NCBI RefSeq assembly: GCF_001310275.1 | Contig: NZ_LGYZ01000030.1 | Span: 1-63,739 of the forward strand | Source of the DNA: Nocardia arizonensis | GTDB taxonomy: Bacteria > Actinomycetota > Actinomycetes > Mycobacteriales > Mycobacteriaceae | Length of the DNA: 63,739 nucleotides | Direction: 5' to 3' | Part shown: one piece after another, positions 34,931-43,763 of the stretch | How the letters are laid out: each line of letters starts with the position of its first letter | Numbering within the stretch: position 1 is the stretch's first letter | Made by a program: the position numbers and the translations under genes | The notes under the pieces: model-generated | The model's input: only the letters and a program-made list of their open reading frames with translations | The model's database searches: none | What the model was told of the DNA's origin: nothing

Positions 34931-35273
34931 CCTCGCATTGTTCGACCTTCCCCCGGGCGCGCAGGCGCCACCGTCCGACGAGCCCGAGGAACTCACCCGC
35001 GGGCAACGCCGCCGCCGCCTCGTGGCGAATCGGATCGCCGCAGGCGTGCACCCGCTCGGATATGTCGCGCTCCATCGTGACGCCGCCACCACCCGCGACG
35101 GCGGCGGTCTGCGTTGCGGAACGTGCCAGCACCGGCAGATCGAGGAGCACCACGGCCGGAAATACCCGAAATGCCAGTTCGGCGGCGGTATTCGCGTGTC
35201 CGGCTGTGAATCGTCCGATATCCGTGCGTGGTGGCCGGCGTGCCGCGCCCACGAACCCCACGAGGAGGTCTGA
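34923..35273 (+). CDS. Phage zinc-ribbon protein
   Basis: 116 aa from GTG; AGGAGG at 34907-34912 selects it. Basic helix (RGQRRRRLVANRIAAGVHPLG) then a cysteine cluster (CGTCQHRQIEEHHGRKYPKC and CESSDIRAWWPAC) likely binding zinc. DNA binding is plausible. Overlaps the upstream gene by 8 bases. Confidence 0.65.
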   Translation: MSDLALFDLPPGAQAPPSDEPEELTRGQRRRRLVANRIAAGVHPLGYVALHRDAATTRDGGGLRCGTCQHRQIEEHHGRKYPKCQFGGGIRVSGCESSDIRAWWPACRAHEPHEEV

Positions 35274-35277
35274 CCAA

Positions 35278-35721
35278 ATGATGCGACGCGAGACGCTGGC
35301 CGACTGGCGCCGACCGGTCGGCAAGTTGGACCACCGCCCGACGGCCGAGCGTGAGCGCCAGCTCATCGACTCCCACCTCGAGGCCCTCGACGAACTCGAC
35401 CGCCTGCGCGGCGAGCTCGCACAAGCCCGAGCGGGGCACGATCCCGACCGCGCGCCGGTCGACATGGTCACGACGCCGTTCGAGGTGATCCTGCGCGTGT
35501 ACCTCGACGGGTTCGGCACCGGTGCCGCGACCGCGCTCGCCAAGGTCAAACCCGATGCCCCGCACCGCATCCTCGACGACGCCGCGCAGGCCCTCGTCGA
35601 CGTGGTCGGAAACGACCCGCTCGCCGTCGAGCAACTGCGCGACCATGTGCGCAAGCGCCTACGCGGCGAGACAGACAACAGCATCACCGAGGTTCCGGTA
35701 TGGAACGGCGGCGACCGGTGA
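35278..35721 (+). CDS. Phage protein of unknown function
   Basis: 147 aa. AGGAGG at 35263-35268 precedes an ATGATG; the first ATG is taken. Helical N-terminal half (ERERQLIDSHLEALDELDRL) and IDxx-like acidic C-terminal half. GTG of the next gene overlaps its stop. No family recognised. Confidence 0.6.
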   Translation: MMRRETLADWRRPVGKLDHRPTAERERQLIDSHLEALDELDRLRGELAQARAGHDPDRAPVDMVTTPFEVILRVYLDGFGTGAATALAKVKPDAPHRILDDAAQALVDVVGNDPLAVEQLRDHVRKRLRGETDNSITEVPVWNGGDR

Positions 35722-36182
35722 CCTACCAACTTCCCGGCATGTCCGAACCGATCGCGTACAACCGCGTACCCAGTGACGGCGCGCTATTCGTGCCCGGCCT
35801 CCCCGCCCCGCAAGGGTCCAAGGACTACAAGGGCAAGAACGCCCGCGGCAAGGCGATCCTCGTCGAGTCCGCGACCGGCGTCCACGACTGGCGCGCTCGG
35901 ATCGCGTGGACCGCGCACGAACGCGGTTGGCGGCCGACGCGCGACCCGTTCGCCGCGTCGCTGGAATTCGTGCTGCACCGACCGCAGCGAACGCCGGTCG
36001 CGACGCCCGCCGCCGTCAAGCGGCCCGATGCCGACAAGCTCGCCCGCGCCGTCCTCGACGCCCTTACCGGCGTGGCGTGGGTCGACGACTCCCAGGTGGT
36101 CGACCTGCGCTCACGGAAACGCCTCGCCGAGCCGGGCGAGGCCACGGGCGTGCACATCACGCTCGACCGATTGGAGGGCTGA
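35718..36182 (+). CDS. RusA-like Holliday-junction endonuclease
   Basis: 154 aa from GTG. PGLPAPQGSKDY at the N-terminus and the catalytic region KRPDADKLARAVLDAL (Asp104, Asp106, Asp114) with WVDDSQVVDL (Asp123-Asp124) are the RusA pattern. RusA resolves recombination intermediates, fitting the nearby RecE/RecT pair and replication region. Confidence 0.85.
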   Translation: MTYQLPGMSEPIAYNRVPSDGALFVPGLPAPQGSKDYKGKNARGKAILVESATGVHDWRARIAWTAHERGWRPTRDPFAASLEFVLHRPQRTPVATPAAVKRPDADKLARAVLDALTGVAWVDDSQVVDLRSRKRLAEPGEATGVHITLDRLEG

Positions 36183-36185
36183 CCG

Positions 36186-37001
36186 GTGACCCCGTATTAC
36201 GACACCGAGCGCGCGACGCTGTACCACGGTGACGCGCTCGCCGTGCTCGCCGGACTGGGCACGGCCAGTGTGGACGCCGTCATTACCGACCCGCCGTACA
36301 GTTCCGGCGGCGCCTACCGCACCGACCGAATGCAATCGGTTCACACGAAGTACGTGCAAACCGAGCAAGTCGCCGCCGGTACCGGCGGGGGCGCGCTGTC
36401 GGCATTCGACGGCGACAACCGCGACCAACGTAGCTACGGCTATTGGTCGGCGCTGTGGATCGGCGAGGCGCTGCGCGTTGTCCGGCCCGGCGGTGTCCTC
36501 GCGCTGTTCTGCGATTGGCGACAGTTGCCCATCGTGACCGATGCAATCCAGGCCGGCGGGTTCGTGTGGCGCGGCGTCGTGGTCTGGCACAAGCCCAACG
36601 GTCGAAATACACAAGGCCGCTACGCGAACACCTGCGAGTTCGTGGTGTGGGGTACGCATGGGCCGCGGGCGTTCGAGGAACTCGACGGCAAGCCGTTGCC
36701 CGGGCTGTATGTGTCCAACACGCCGCGGCATCGCCAGCACATCACCGAGAAGCCGCTGGACGTGATGCGCGACCTAGTCCGCATCGTCGCGCCCGGCGGC
36801 GTGCTGCTCGACCCGTTCGCCGGGTCCGGCACGACCGGTGTCGCCGCGATCCTCGAGGGCCGCCGATTCGTCGGAATCGAGATCACCGACGATTATGCGG
36901 CCGTTGCCGAGCGTCGGATTCGGCGAGCTCAACTCGAGGCCGTGGCCGACGACGAGCAGCCCGTGCTCGATTTGGACACGCAGGCCGGCGGCGGCCGATG
37001 A
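36186..37001 (+). CDS. Site-specific DNA methyltransferase (N6-adenine or N4-cytosine, beta class)
   Basis: 271 aa from GTG. Asp35-Pro-Pro-Tyr38 (motif IV) comes first, FAGSG at 211-215 (motif I) last, the order of beta-class enzymes. A TRD lies between. It adds methyl groups to amino nitrogens of DNA bases; no cognate restriction gene is nearby, so anti-restriction or regulatory use is likely. It is the second methylase of the prophage. Confidence 0.9.
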   Translation: MTPYYDTERATLYHGDALAVLAGLGTASVDAVITDPPYSSGGAYRTDRMQSVHTKYVQTEQVAAGTGGGALSAFDGDNRDQRSYGYWSALWIGEALRVVRPGGVLALFCDWRQLPIVTDAIQAGGFVWRGVVVWHKPNGRNTQGRYANTCEFVVWGTHGPRAFEELDGKPLPGLYVSNTPRHRQHITEKPLDVMRDLVRIVAPGGVLLDPFAGSGTTGVAAILEGRRFVGIEITDDYAAVAERRIRRAQLEAVADDEQPVLDLDTQAGGGR

Positions 37002-38062
37002 CGGGTACGCCGTGCGGTATCTGCACACGCCTCGTCGGCGACCGCCTCGCGCTGTGCGAGGTGTGCGGCCGGACCCTCGTCGAGGCCCTGCTGGCCGTGC
37101 CGAGCCTGCTCGCCGACCTCGAAACGGTGCGCAGCGGGCAGGCCCGGGTCGCCGACGGCCGCGCTGGCGGGCGCTCGGCCGATGCGCCGCTACCGATCAA
37201 GGACACGAGCAGCGAATACCGCGGGCGCGGCGTGCGCCTGCTCGGCGAGCGCGACGCTATCGCGTTGTCGACCGCGTTGCACGGATGGGCGCGCGTGCTC
37301 GCCGATCACCTCGGCGTCGAGGTGCCGATAGAGGCTCGCTCGCTCGCCGTCCTCGCGATCAACGCCCGGCACACCGGCGGCTCGGCCGAGGCCCCCGCCG
37401 TCGTGCACGAGGACCGCCTGCGCAACGGTGTTCGCGTTCGCGTGTCCCGTGTGGCGCTGCGCACGGCCGCCCACCTCATCACACCGGTGCAGCTCGACGA
37501 GCGCCTCGCGGTGTGGCTCGCGAGCCATCCCCACGAGTTGCGCGAGCTCGACGCCGCCGAGCAGGCGCACCGCGACATCGTGACCACCACCGCTGGCCTA
37601 CGCCGCGCGGTCGACCGGCCCGCCGATCACCGATACCTCGGCCGGTGCCCCGCCCTGCTCGAGGACGGCTCGACGTGCTCGGCGAACCTGTGGGCCGAAC
37701 CCGATGGGACGTGGGTTCGGTGCCCGCGGTGCCATCTGCAGCACGAGGTCGCCCGGATCGAGGCCGCCGCCACCGAGGCCGCCCGCGACATGCTGTGCAC
37801 GATGCCCGAGCTGCTGCACGCCTGCGCGGCCGTCGGATCGCCGATCGCACGCCGCACGGGCTACCGATGGGCCGCTGAGGGCCGCCTCACGCGGCGCGCG
37901 TGGCTCATCCGCACGCGCGCCGGTGTTCGGATCACCGATCGGCGCGAGGATGGCGCGGTGCCCGTCTACCGTGTCGGCGATGCCCTCGACCTCGCTCGCC
38001 GCGAGCTCGCCGAACACCTCGCGGGCGCGACGAATGGCCGGGCAAGATCGAAAGCGCCCTGA
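36998..38062 (+). CDS. Zinc-ribbon and HTH protein, actinophage family
   Basis: 354 aa. An N-terminal zinc site (CGICTRLVGDRLALCEVCGR), a long helical middle, a second ribbon (CPALLEDGSTC and CPRC, about 222-250) and a C-terminal winged-HTH-like segment (AAVGSPIARRTGYRWAAEGR). Such proteins end the early operon in many actinophages; probably DNA-binding, possibly a late-gene regulator. A hairpin with T tract follows. Confidence 0.7.
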   Translation: MTGTPCGICTRLVGDRLALCEVCGRTLVEALLAVPSLLADLETVRSGQARVADGRAGGRSADAPLPIKDTSSEYRGRGVRLLGERDAIALSTALHGWARVLADHLGVEVPIEARSLAVLAINARHTGGSAEAPAVVHEDRLRNGVRVRVSRVALRTAAHLITPVQLDERLAVWLASHPHELRELDAAEQAHRDIVTTTAGLRRAVDRPADHRYLGRCPALLEDGSTCSANLWAEPDGTWVRCPRCHLQHEVARIEAAATEAARDMLCTMPELLHACAAVGSPIARRTGYRWAAEGRLTRRAWLIRTRAGVRITDRREDGAVPVYRVGDALDLARRELAEHLAGATNGRARSKAP

Positions 38063-38087
38063 CCTGGTGCTATCCTCGGTGGCACCT

Positions 38088-38139
38088 GAAAACCGGCACT
38101 GACGAACCGACCCCGAAAGTCGGCGCGGCGCCGGTTTTT
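38088..38139 (+). terminator. Terminator of the early operon
   Basis: GAAAACCGGC (38088-38097) pairs with GCCGGTTTTT (38130-38139); an inner CGAC/GTCG hairpin lies in the loop. The T-run makes it a classical intrinsic terminator. Confidence 0.75.
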
Positions 38140-38364
38140 GCATGTCACAGGCCGTTTCAGGCCCCATAGACCCGCAGCGCGTCAAACGGTGCCGACTCAT
38201 GCCGTAAGCGCCCCAACGCATCATTTCGACACCGCCGAGGCGACTCGGCGCGATGCCGCAACCCCGGCCCCCAAGACTGCCCGGGGGGTCACGCTGCGCG
38301 CTGCGAACCCCGTCCCGGAACCGATACCGGGACCATTCCAATCACTACCGGAGGAGATTCCGCC
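38140..38364. other. Gap before the tiny-gene cluster
   Basis: No gene seen in this 225 bp (302 bp counting the terminator). The late-gene promoter may be here, but no convincing -10/-35 pair was found. Confidence 0.4.
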
Positions 38365-38469
38365 ATGCTGTCCACTCTGCTGTCCACCGGTTCGGCCGTC
38401 GTCGGTGCCATCGTCGGCGCGATCGACTGGCCCGCCGTCGCCGCCGCTGTCGTCGGCGCGATCCTGTGA
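38365..38469 (+). CDS. Tiny hydrophobic protein (34 aa)
   Basis: MLSTLLSTGSAVVGAIVGAI and more, ending VVGAIL. A single hydrophobic helix. GGAGGAG at 38350-38356 is a strong ribosome site. The stop overlaps the next GTG. Could be a membrane peptide; family unknown. Confidence 0.6.
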   Translation: MLSTLLSTGSAVVGAIVGAIDWPAVAAAVVGAIL

Positions 38470-38576
38470 CCCTGCTCGACGCGCTCGGCCTGCTGTTCGA
38501 GTGTCTGCGTCACCAACCGATTCGCACGCTCGAACAGCCCATGTACACCGCGCCGTTGGGCGTGTGGTCCTGGTGA
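38466..38576 (+). CDS. Tiny coupled protein (36 aa)
   Basis: Begins VTLLDALGLLFECLRHQPIR. GTGA overlaps with both neighbours indicate translational coupling. No homology is recognised. Confidence 0.5.
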   Translation: MTLLDALGLLFECLRHQPIRTLEQPMYTAPLGVWSW

Positions 38577-38764
38577 AGATCATTGGTCGTGACGGCTCGG
38601 TCTGGCACCTCACCGCCGGGCCGTCCGGCCACCTCGGTACACGGCTCGACGGCGTGTACTCACCACCTCGTCGACCCCGTCGACACATGCCTGATTGGCT
38701 CGACGCCGCACTGCTGCGCCTCGTGCGCTGGATCGCAGCCCGAACGGTGCAACGGTCTCGCTGA
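38573..38764 (+). CDS. Small protein (63 aa) before HNH
   Basis: From GTG overlapping the previous stop: VKIIGRDGSVWHLTAGPSGH and a helical C-terminal HMPDWLDAALLRLVRWIAA. The N-terminal WHLTAGPSG strand resembles small phage tail- or connector-associated proteins; role unknown. The stop overlaps the HNH ATG. Confidence 0.55.
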   Translation: MKIIGRDGSVWHLTAGPSGHLGTRLDGVYSPPRRPRRHMPDWLDAALLRLVRWIAARTVQRSR

Positions 38765-39108
38765 TGCCCAGCAGGCCGCCCCGCGTGTGCAACCGCTGTC
38801 GACGACCCGCACCGAGCGGGCAACGATGCCCGTGCACGCCGGCGTGGGCCGGTAGCGCGTGGGCCGGTGGCAGCACCCGACGCTGGCGCACGCTGCGCGC
38901 ATCCAAGCTCGACACCGACCCCGTGTGCGAGTGGCCGCGCGCATCGTGCCGAGCTCTCGCTACAGAGGTCGACCACATCACACCGTTGCACCTCGGCGGC
39001 ACCCGGTACGACTGGGCCAACCTGCAATCACTGTGCGAGGAGCACCACCTCGTGAAGAGTCTGGAAGAGGCGCAGGAGGCCCGCCGTGGCACCCCCGCGC
39101 CGTTCTGA
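38764..39108 (+). CDS. HNH endonuclease
   Basis: 114 aa. CNRCRRPAPSGQRCPC zinc cluster at the N-terminus; VDHITPLHLGG, YDWANLQSLCEEHH is the HNH core (His, Asn, His). Phage HNH proteins beside terminase are required for DNA packaging and cut the cos site in HK97-type phages. Start overlaps upstream stop by one base. Confidence 0.9.
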   Translation: MPSRPPRVCNRCRRPAPSGQRCPCTPAWAGSAWAGGSTRRWRTLRASKLDTDPVCEWPRASCRALATEVDHITPLHLGGTRYDWANLQSLCEEHHLVKSLEEAQEARRGTPAPF

Positions 39109-39211
39109 CCCCGGGTAGGGGGTCGGAATCTCTACGACCGCCCGGACGGACACCGGCGGTGGAGCTTTCCTTTCGCGCGCTCGAGTTGACCAACTTTTTT
39201 CGGGGGGTGAA

Positions 39212-39670
39212 ATGCCCGGACAATCCGCCGCCCCGGCCGGTCTGCGCCTACTCAAGGGCCGATCGGAGGGGCGCGACAGCGGCGGCCGAGTCGTCACGCC
39301 GCCGCCGGCGTTCCGCCGCATCCCGCCACGCCCGCCGACCTGGCTCTCTCGTGAGGCGCGGGCCGAGTGGAAACGAGTCGTGCCCGGCCTGTCGCGCCTC
39401 GACCTGCTGAAAGAGGAGGACCGCGCCGCGCTGGCCGTTTACTGCGAGACGTGGTCGCGGTGGGTCAAAGCCTCGCGCGAGGTCGAGCGCGACGGGTTCA
39501 CCGTGCCGACCGCGCACGGCGTCAAGCGGAACCCCGCCGTGACCGTGCTCGAGACCGCGACCACGCAGCTACGGGCGATGGCGCAAGAGTTCGGCCTCAC
39601 CCCGTCGGCCGAGGCACGGCTCGCGCGCGACGGCGGCGGCGATGACCCGGACCACGACCCGTTCGCCTGA
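39212..39670 (+). CDS. Terminase small subunit (P27-like)
   Basis: 152 aa. PPTWLSREARAEWKRVVPGL, RAALAVYCETWSRW and VKRNPAVTVLETATTQLRAM are the P27 family pattern. It binds packaging-site DNA. The upstream 103 bp probably contain cos or pac. It overlaps the large subunit by 29 bases. Confidence 0.9.
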   Translation: MPGQSAAPAGLRLLKGRSEGRDSGGRVVTPPPAFRRIPPRPPTWLSREARAEWKRVVPGLSRLDLLKEEDRAALAVYCETWSRWVKASREVERDGFTVPTAHGVKRNPAVTVLETATTQLRAMAQEFGLTPSAEARLARDGGGDDPDHDPFA

Positions 39671-41378
39671 TCTGCCCGACGCCGAGGAACTCGAGCGGCT
39701 CAAGCTCTCGCCCGAGGTCGCGTGGTATCTGCTCGACCGCGGCATTCCGCTACCGGATTGCCCGCCACGATGGAAGACGCCGGAACCGCGCGACGAGCCG
39801 GGCGCCCGATTCGATCCCGAGCGCGTCGACCGCGTGCTGGACGCATTTCGCGCACTGCGCCACACGAAAGGCCGCCTCGCCGGAAAACCGCTGATCCCGG
39901 ACCCGTGGCAAGTGGCCTATATCCTGGCGCCGACGTTCGGGTGGGTCCACCTAGACGAGGATTTCGGCGTGTATGTGCGGATCATTCGCACGCTGTACGT
40001 GGACGTTCCCCGGAAAAACGGCAAGTCCACGTTGTCGGGTGGAATCGGAATCTATCTGACCGCGGCCGACGGTGAAGAGGGCGCGCAGGTGATCGCCGCG
40101 GCGACCCGCCTCGAGCAGGCACAATTCGTGTTCGCGCCGATCAAGCAACTTGCCGAGAAAGCGCCGGCGCTGCGAAAGTACGTCACGACGTACAAGGCCA
40201 AGATCGTGCACGAGCGGACCGGCTCATACTTCCAACCGGTCTCGAACGCGGGCGACGCCCAGCACGGCGCCGACCTACACGGCGGCATCGTCGACGAGTT
40301 GCACCTGCACAAGACGAACGACCTCGTCGAGGCGATCGAGACCGGCACCGGATCGCGCTCGCAACCGCTCATCGTGTTCATCACCACGGCGGACGCGAGC
40401 CGCAAGGAAACCCCGTACGACCGGAAACGCACGCTCGTCGAGCAACTCGCCCGCGGTGTGCTCACCGACCCGGCCACCTACGGCGTGGTGTGGGCCGCCG
40501 ACGAGGACGCCGACCCGTTCGCCGAGGAAACGCAGCGCGCAGCGAACCCCGGATTCGGCGTCTCCCCGACGAGGGCGTTCCTCAAACAGGCCGCGGTCAA
40601 GGCCCAGCAGTCGCCGGCCGATCTGTCGTCGTACCTGCGCCTACACCTCGGCCTGCGCACGAAGCAGGCCACGAAGTACCTCGACATCACGGCGTGGGAC
40701 CGCAACGCGAGCATGATCGACCCCAAGCGCCTGCGCGGCCGGGCCGCGTTCGGTGGCCTCGACCTGGCGAGTGTGTCCGACTTGAACGCGCTGTGCTGGT
40801 GCTTTCCCGACCCGGATCGCGGCGGCTATGACCTCGTGTGGCGGCTATGGACACCGGAGGACAACGTCGCCGCCCTCGATCGGCGCACCGCCGGTGCCGC
40901 CTCGGTGTGGGTGCGCCGCGGCATCCTCACGACCACGCCGGGGAACGTCACCGATTACGAGTTCATCCGATCGGCGATCACCGCGGATTCCGAGACCTAC
41001 GACGTGCGCGAAATCGCGTACGACCGATGGAACTCGAGCCAGTTGGTAAACGACCTCGTCGCCGACGGCGCCCCCATGGTGACCATGGGCCAAGGGTTCG
41101 CATCCATGTCGGCGCCGACGAAGGAACTCAAACGACTCATGTTGTCGGGCACCGAGGACCGGCCGGTACTCCGACACGGCGGAAATCCGGCGGTGCGCTG
41201 GACGGTCGACAACTTCGCCGTAGCCATCGACGCCGCCGAGAACGTCAAGCCCGACAAGGCAAACGCCGGCGACAAGATCGACCCCGTTGTCGCGCTCGTC
41301 ATGGCGCTATCGAGGGCGATCGAGGCCGCGCCGAAGACGACCAGCGCATACGACGACAACGACCTGATGGTCGTATGA
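39642..41378 (+). CDS. Terminase large subunit (HK97-type)
   Basis: 578 aa. ATPase: VPRKNGKST (122-130, Walker A variant), GIVDELH (215-221, Walker B). Nuclease: GGLDLASVSD (Asp374), and acidic residues near the C-terminus. Packages DNA into the prohead. ATG at 39642 lies inside the small subunit end. Confidence 0.94.
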   Translation: MTRTTTRSPDLPDAEELERLKLSPEVAWYLLDRGIPLPDCPPRWKTPEPRDEPGARFDPERVDRVLDAFRALRHTKGRLAGKPLIPDPWQVAYILAPTFGWVHLDEDFGVYVRIIRTLYVDVPRKNGKSTLSGGIGIYLTAADGEEGAQVIAAATRLEQAQFVFAPIKQLAEKAPALRKYVTTYKAKIVHERTGSYFQPVSNAGDAQHGADLHGGIVDELHLHKTNDLVEAIETGTGSRSQPLIVFITTADASRKETPYDRKRTLVEQLARGVLTDPATYGVVWAADEDADPFAEETQRAANPGFGVSPTRAFLKQAAVKAQQSPADLSSYLRLHLGLRTKQATKYLDITAWDRNASMIDPKRLRGRAAFGGLDLASVSDLNALCWCFPDPDRGGYDLVWRLWTPEDNVAALDRRTAGAASVWVRRGILTTTPGNVTDYEFIRSAITADSETYDVREIAYDRWNSSQLVNDLVADGAPMVTMGQGFASMSAPTKELKRLMLSGTEDRPVLRHGGNPAVRWTVDNFAVAIDAAENVKPDKANAGDKIDPVVALVMALSRAIEAAPKTTSAYDDNDLMVV

Positions 41379-41390
41379 CGAAGGGCGGCA

Positions 41391-41660
41391 ATGGAAATTC
41401 TCGGCCTCGGCCTCGTGCTCGCCGCCGCGGCACTCGCCGCGGCCGGGGCGTCGTGGTGGCGCTCGCGCCGCTACGTCGTGCACCGGCGCGTGGTGGTGAA
41501 CCTGCGCAGCGGCACCGCAGTAGCGGGCGTGATTACCGAGACGCGCGGCCCCCTGCTCATCGTCCGCGACGCCACCGTGCACGACGGCGACCAAGCGGCC
41601 CCGGCCGATGGCGAGATCGTGATCGACCGCGCGGCCATCGACTACATCCAAGCACTGTGA
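41391..41660 (+). CDS. Small membrane-anchored head-region protein
   Basis: 89 aa. One N-terminal helix (LGLVLAAAALAAAGASWW), then a small beta domain (VVNLRSGTAVAGVITETRG) of Sm/Lsm-like pattern. Similar genes commonly sit between terminase and portal in actinophages. Function unknown. Confidence 0.7.
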   Translation: MEILGLGLVLAAAALAAAGASWWRSRRYVVHRRVVVNLRSGTAVAGVITETRGPLLIVRDATVHDGDQAAPADGEIVIDRAAIDYIQAL

Positions 41661-41671
41661 GGGGGTGACCG

Positions 41672-42940
41672 GTGGCGTTCGTCGTATCCGAAGGTGCGGT
41701 GCGGTCGCTGTCGCGGCCGGGGCAGCCCGTACAGCCGCGGCTCAGGCTCGCCGACGACATGACCATGGACTACTACGAACTATGGCGCACGCAAGGGCCG
41801 GTTCGTACCTGCGTGACGTTCCTCGCGCGGAATATCGCCGAGCTCGGCATTCATTTCTTCGAGCGGCGTAGCGACCTCGAGCGGGTGCGGATCACCGATC
41901 ACCCGCTGTCCGATCTGATCGAAACGCCGAACCCGTTCACCACGCGGTATCGCCTCGTGTCCGCGCTCGTGCACGACGTGGGGATCTGGGACCGCGCGTA
42001 CTGGTGGAAGATCAAACCCAAGACCGGCGGCCTCGGCCTCGTGCGACTCCCGCCGCCACTGGTGACGCCGAAGGGGGAGAACTGGCTCACCCCCGACGCA
42101 TTCGAGGTCTCGGCGAGCAAGGGCAAACGCCTGATTCCCGCCGACGAGGTGGTCTATTTCCGCGGGTACTCCGGCCTCGACGATTTCGGATCGTCACCGA
42201 TTGAGGCGCTACGTTCCACGCTGGCCGAGGAATGGGCCGCGGCCCGAATGCGCGAGCAAGTGCTCCGCAACGGCGCGCGCGTCTCGGGCTACCTGTCGCG
42301 GCCGGCCGAGGCGCCGAAATGGGAGGACACCGCGCGCGAGCGGTTCCGAAAGTCGTGGCGCTCGCAGTACACCGGCGGCGGCCCGGAAGTCGGCGGCACA
42401 CCGATTCTCGAGGACGGGATGACGTTCGTTCCGGCCTCGCAGACAGCGAAGGATTTGCAGTACCTCGAGGTACGCAAGCTGTCCCGCGAGGAAGTCGCGG
42501 CGGCGTATTTCATCCCGCCGCCCATGGTCGGAATCCTCGATCACGCCACGTTCTCGAACATCACCGAGCAGCACAAGATGCTCTATCAGGACACACTCGG
42601 GCCATGGCTGACCATGCTGCGCGAGGAGATACAGCTGCAGCTCATCCCCGACTTGACCGCCGAACGCATCTACGTCGAGTTCAACCTGCGCGAGAAGCTG
42701 AGCGGCTCGTTCGAGGAACGCGGCGCCGCGATACAGACCGCCGTCGGCGGCCCGTGGATGACCGTAAACGAGGCCCGCGCGCTCGACAACCGGTCGCCGA
42801 TCGAGGGCGGCGACGTGCTGATCCGTCCGTTGAACGTCACGCAGAACGGCGACCAGGACCCGACCCCCGCCGAGCCCGCCGACGACGCCGACCCGGTCGA
42901 CGAGGACACCGACCCGCCCGACCTGCCCGAGGAGGACTGA
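41672..42940 (+). CDS. Portal protein (HK97 family)
   Basis: 422 aa from GTG. HK97 portal features: PVRTCVTFLARNIAELGIHF, HPLSDLIETPNPFTTRYRL, and VRKLSREEVAAAYFIPPPMVG. Acidic C-terminal tail. Forms the dodecameric DNA entry ring. Confidence 0.94.
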   Translation: MAFVVSEGAVRSLSRPGQPVQPRLRLADDMTMDYYELWRTQGPVRTCVTFLARNIAELGIHFFERRSDLERVRITDHPLSDLIETPNPFTTRYRLVSALVHDVGIWDRAYWWKIKPKTGGLGLVRLPPPLVTPKGENWLTPDAFEVSASKGKRLIPADEVVYFRGYSGLDDFGSSPIEALRSTLAEEWAAARMREQVLRNGARVSGYLSRPAEAPKWEDTARERFRKSWRSQYTGGGPEVGGTPILEDGMTFVPASQTAKDLQYLEVRKLSREEVAAAYFIPPPMVGILDHATFSNITEQHKMLYQDTLGPWLTMLREEIQLQLIPDLTAERIYVEFNLREKLSGSFEERGAAIQTAVGGPWMTVNEARALDNRSPIEGGDVLIRPLNVTQNGDQDPTPAEPADDADPVDEDTDPPDLPEED

Positions 42941-42943
42941 CCC

Positions 42944-43735
42944 GTGAACACGAAGGCGTGCGCCGTCAAGATCAAGGCAGGACCCGACGCCGGGCTCGCC
43001 GAGGGTGAGTTCGTCGCCTACGCATCGGTGTTCGGCAACAAGGACTCATACGGCGACGTGGTGCAGCCCGGCGCGTTCGCCGCCACCCTCAAGGCATGGG
43101 CGGCGAAAGCGATCCCGATTCCGCTGCTGTGGGGCCACAACACCGCTGACCCGGATTTCAACCTCGGTGAGATCGTCGAGGCGTCCGAGGACTCGCACGG
43201 GCTCAAGGTCCACGGTCGCCTGGATATGGACTCGCCGAAATCGGCGCAGGTGTACCGCCTGCTCAAGTCCGGCCGGGTGTCCCAGATGTCATTCGCGTAC
43301 GCGATCGTCGATGGCGAGTGGGTCGAGCCCGTAGGGGAGGGCAAGACGTACAAGGACGCCTATTACTCGCTCAAGACGCTCGACCTGTTCGAGGTATCCA
43401 TTGTGCCGATCGGCGCGAACCAGGAGACCGAAATCCTCGCAGTGAAGGCCGCCGCCGCGGGCCTGCGCGCCAAGGCCGGCCGAGTGCTGTCGGCGAAAAA
43501 CGAGGACATCATCCGCGAGACGGTCGACCAGCTCGAGCAGGCCGCCGCATCACTGAAAGCTGTACTCCCCGCCGACGGGGCGACGGAGGACGAAGAAGAC
43601 CAGGACAAGACCAGCGGTAAGGAACCGTCCCCGGGGAAGTCCGCGCAGACTCCCGCCGGCCAGACCACGCCGAATCCGGTCGTCTCCCTGGCGTTACTGG
43701 ACGCGCTCGCCCTTGAAATCGAGTGCAGCGCATAA
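42944..43735 (+). CDS. Capsid maturation protease (HK97 family)
   Basis: 263 aa from GTG. FVAYASVFGNKDSYGDVVQPGAF, WGHNTADPDFNLG (His) and SGRVSQMSFAYAI (Ser) are the prohead protease motifs. A charged C-terminal tail may be a scaffold. Confidence 0.92.
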   Translation: MNTKACAVKIKAGPDAGLAEGEFVAYASVFGNKDSYGDVVQPGAFAATLKAWAAKAIPIPLLWGHNTADPDFNLGEIVEASEDSHGLKVHGRLDMDSPKSAQVYRLLKSGRVSQMSFAYAIVDGEWVEPVGEGKTYKDAYYSLKTLDLFEVSIVPIGANQETEILAVKAAAAGLRAKAGRVLSAKNEDIIRETVDQLEQAAASLKAVLPADGATEDEEDQDKTSGKEPSPGKSAQTPAGQTTPNPVVSLALLDALALEIECSA

Positions 43736-43763
43736 CCATTCACACCACCGGGAGGAAATCGAC

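Noticed and set aside
38063..38140. tRNA- or sRNA-like fold after the zinc-ribbon gene
   Set aside because: It folds as a simple terminator with T tract and lacks anticodon or T-arm features.
38138..38572. Upstream extension of the 63-aa gene as one 208-aa protein
   Set aside because: The upstream part is Pro/Ser/Arg-rich and overlaps two coupled tiny genes with a good ribosome site; the GTG at 38573 fits the overlap pattern.
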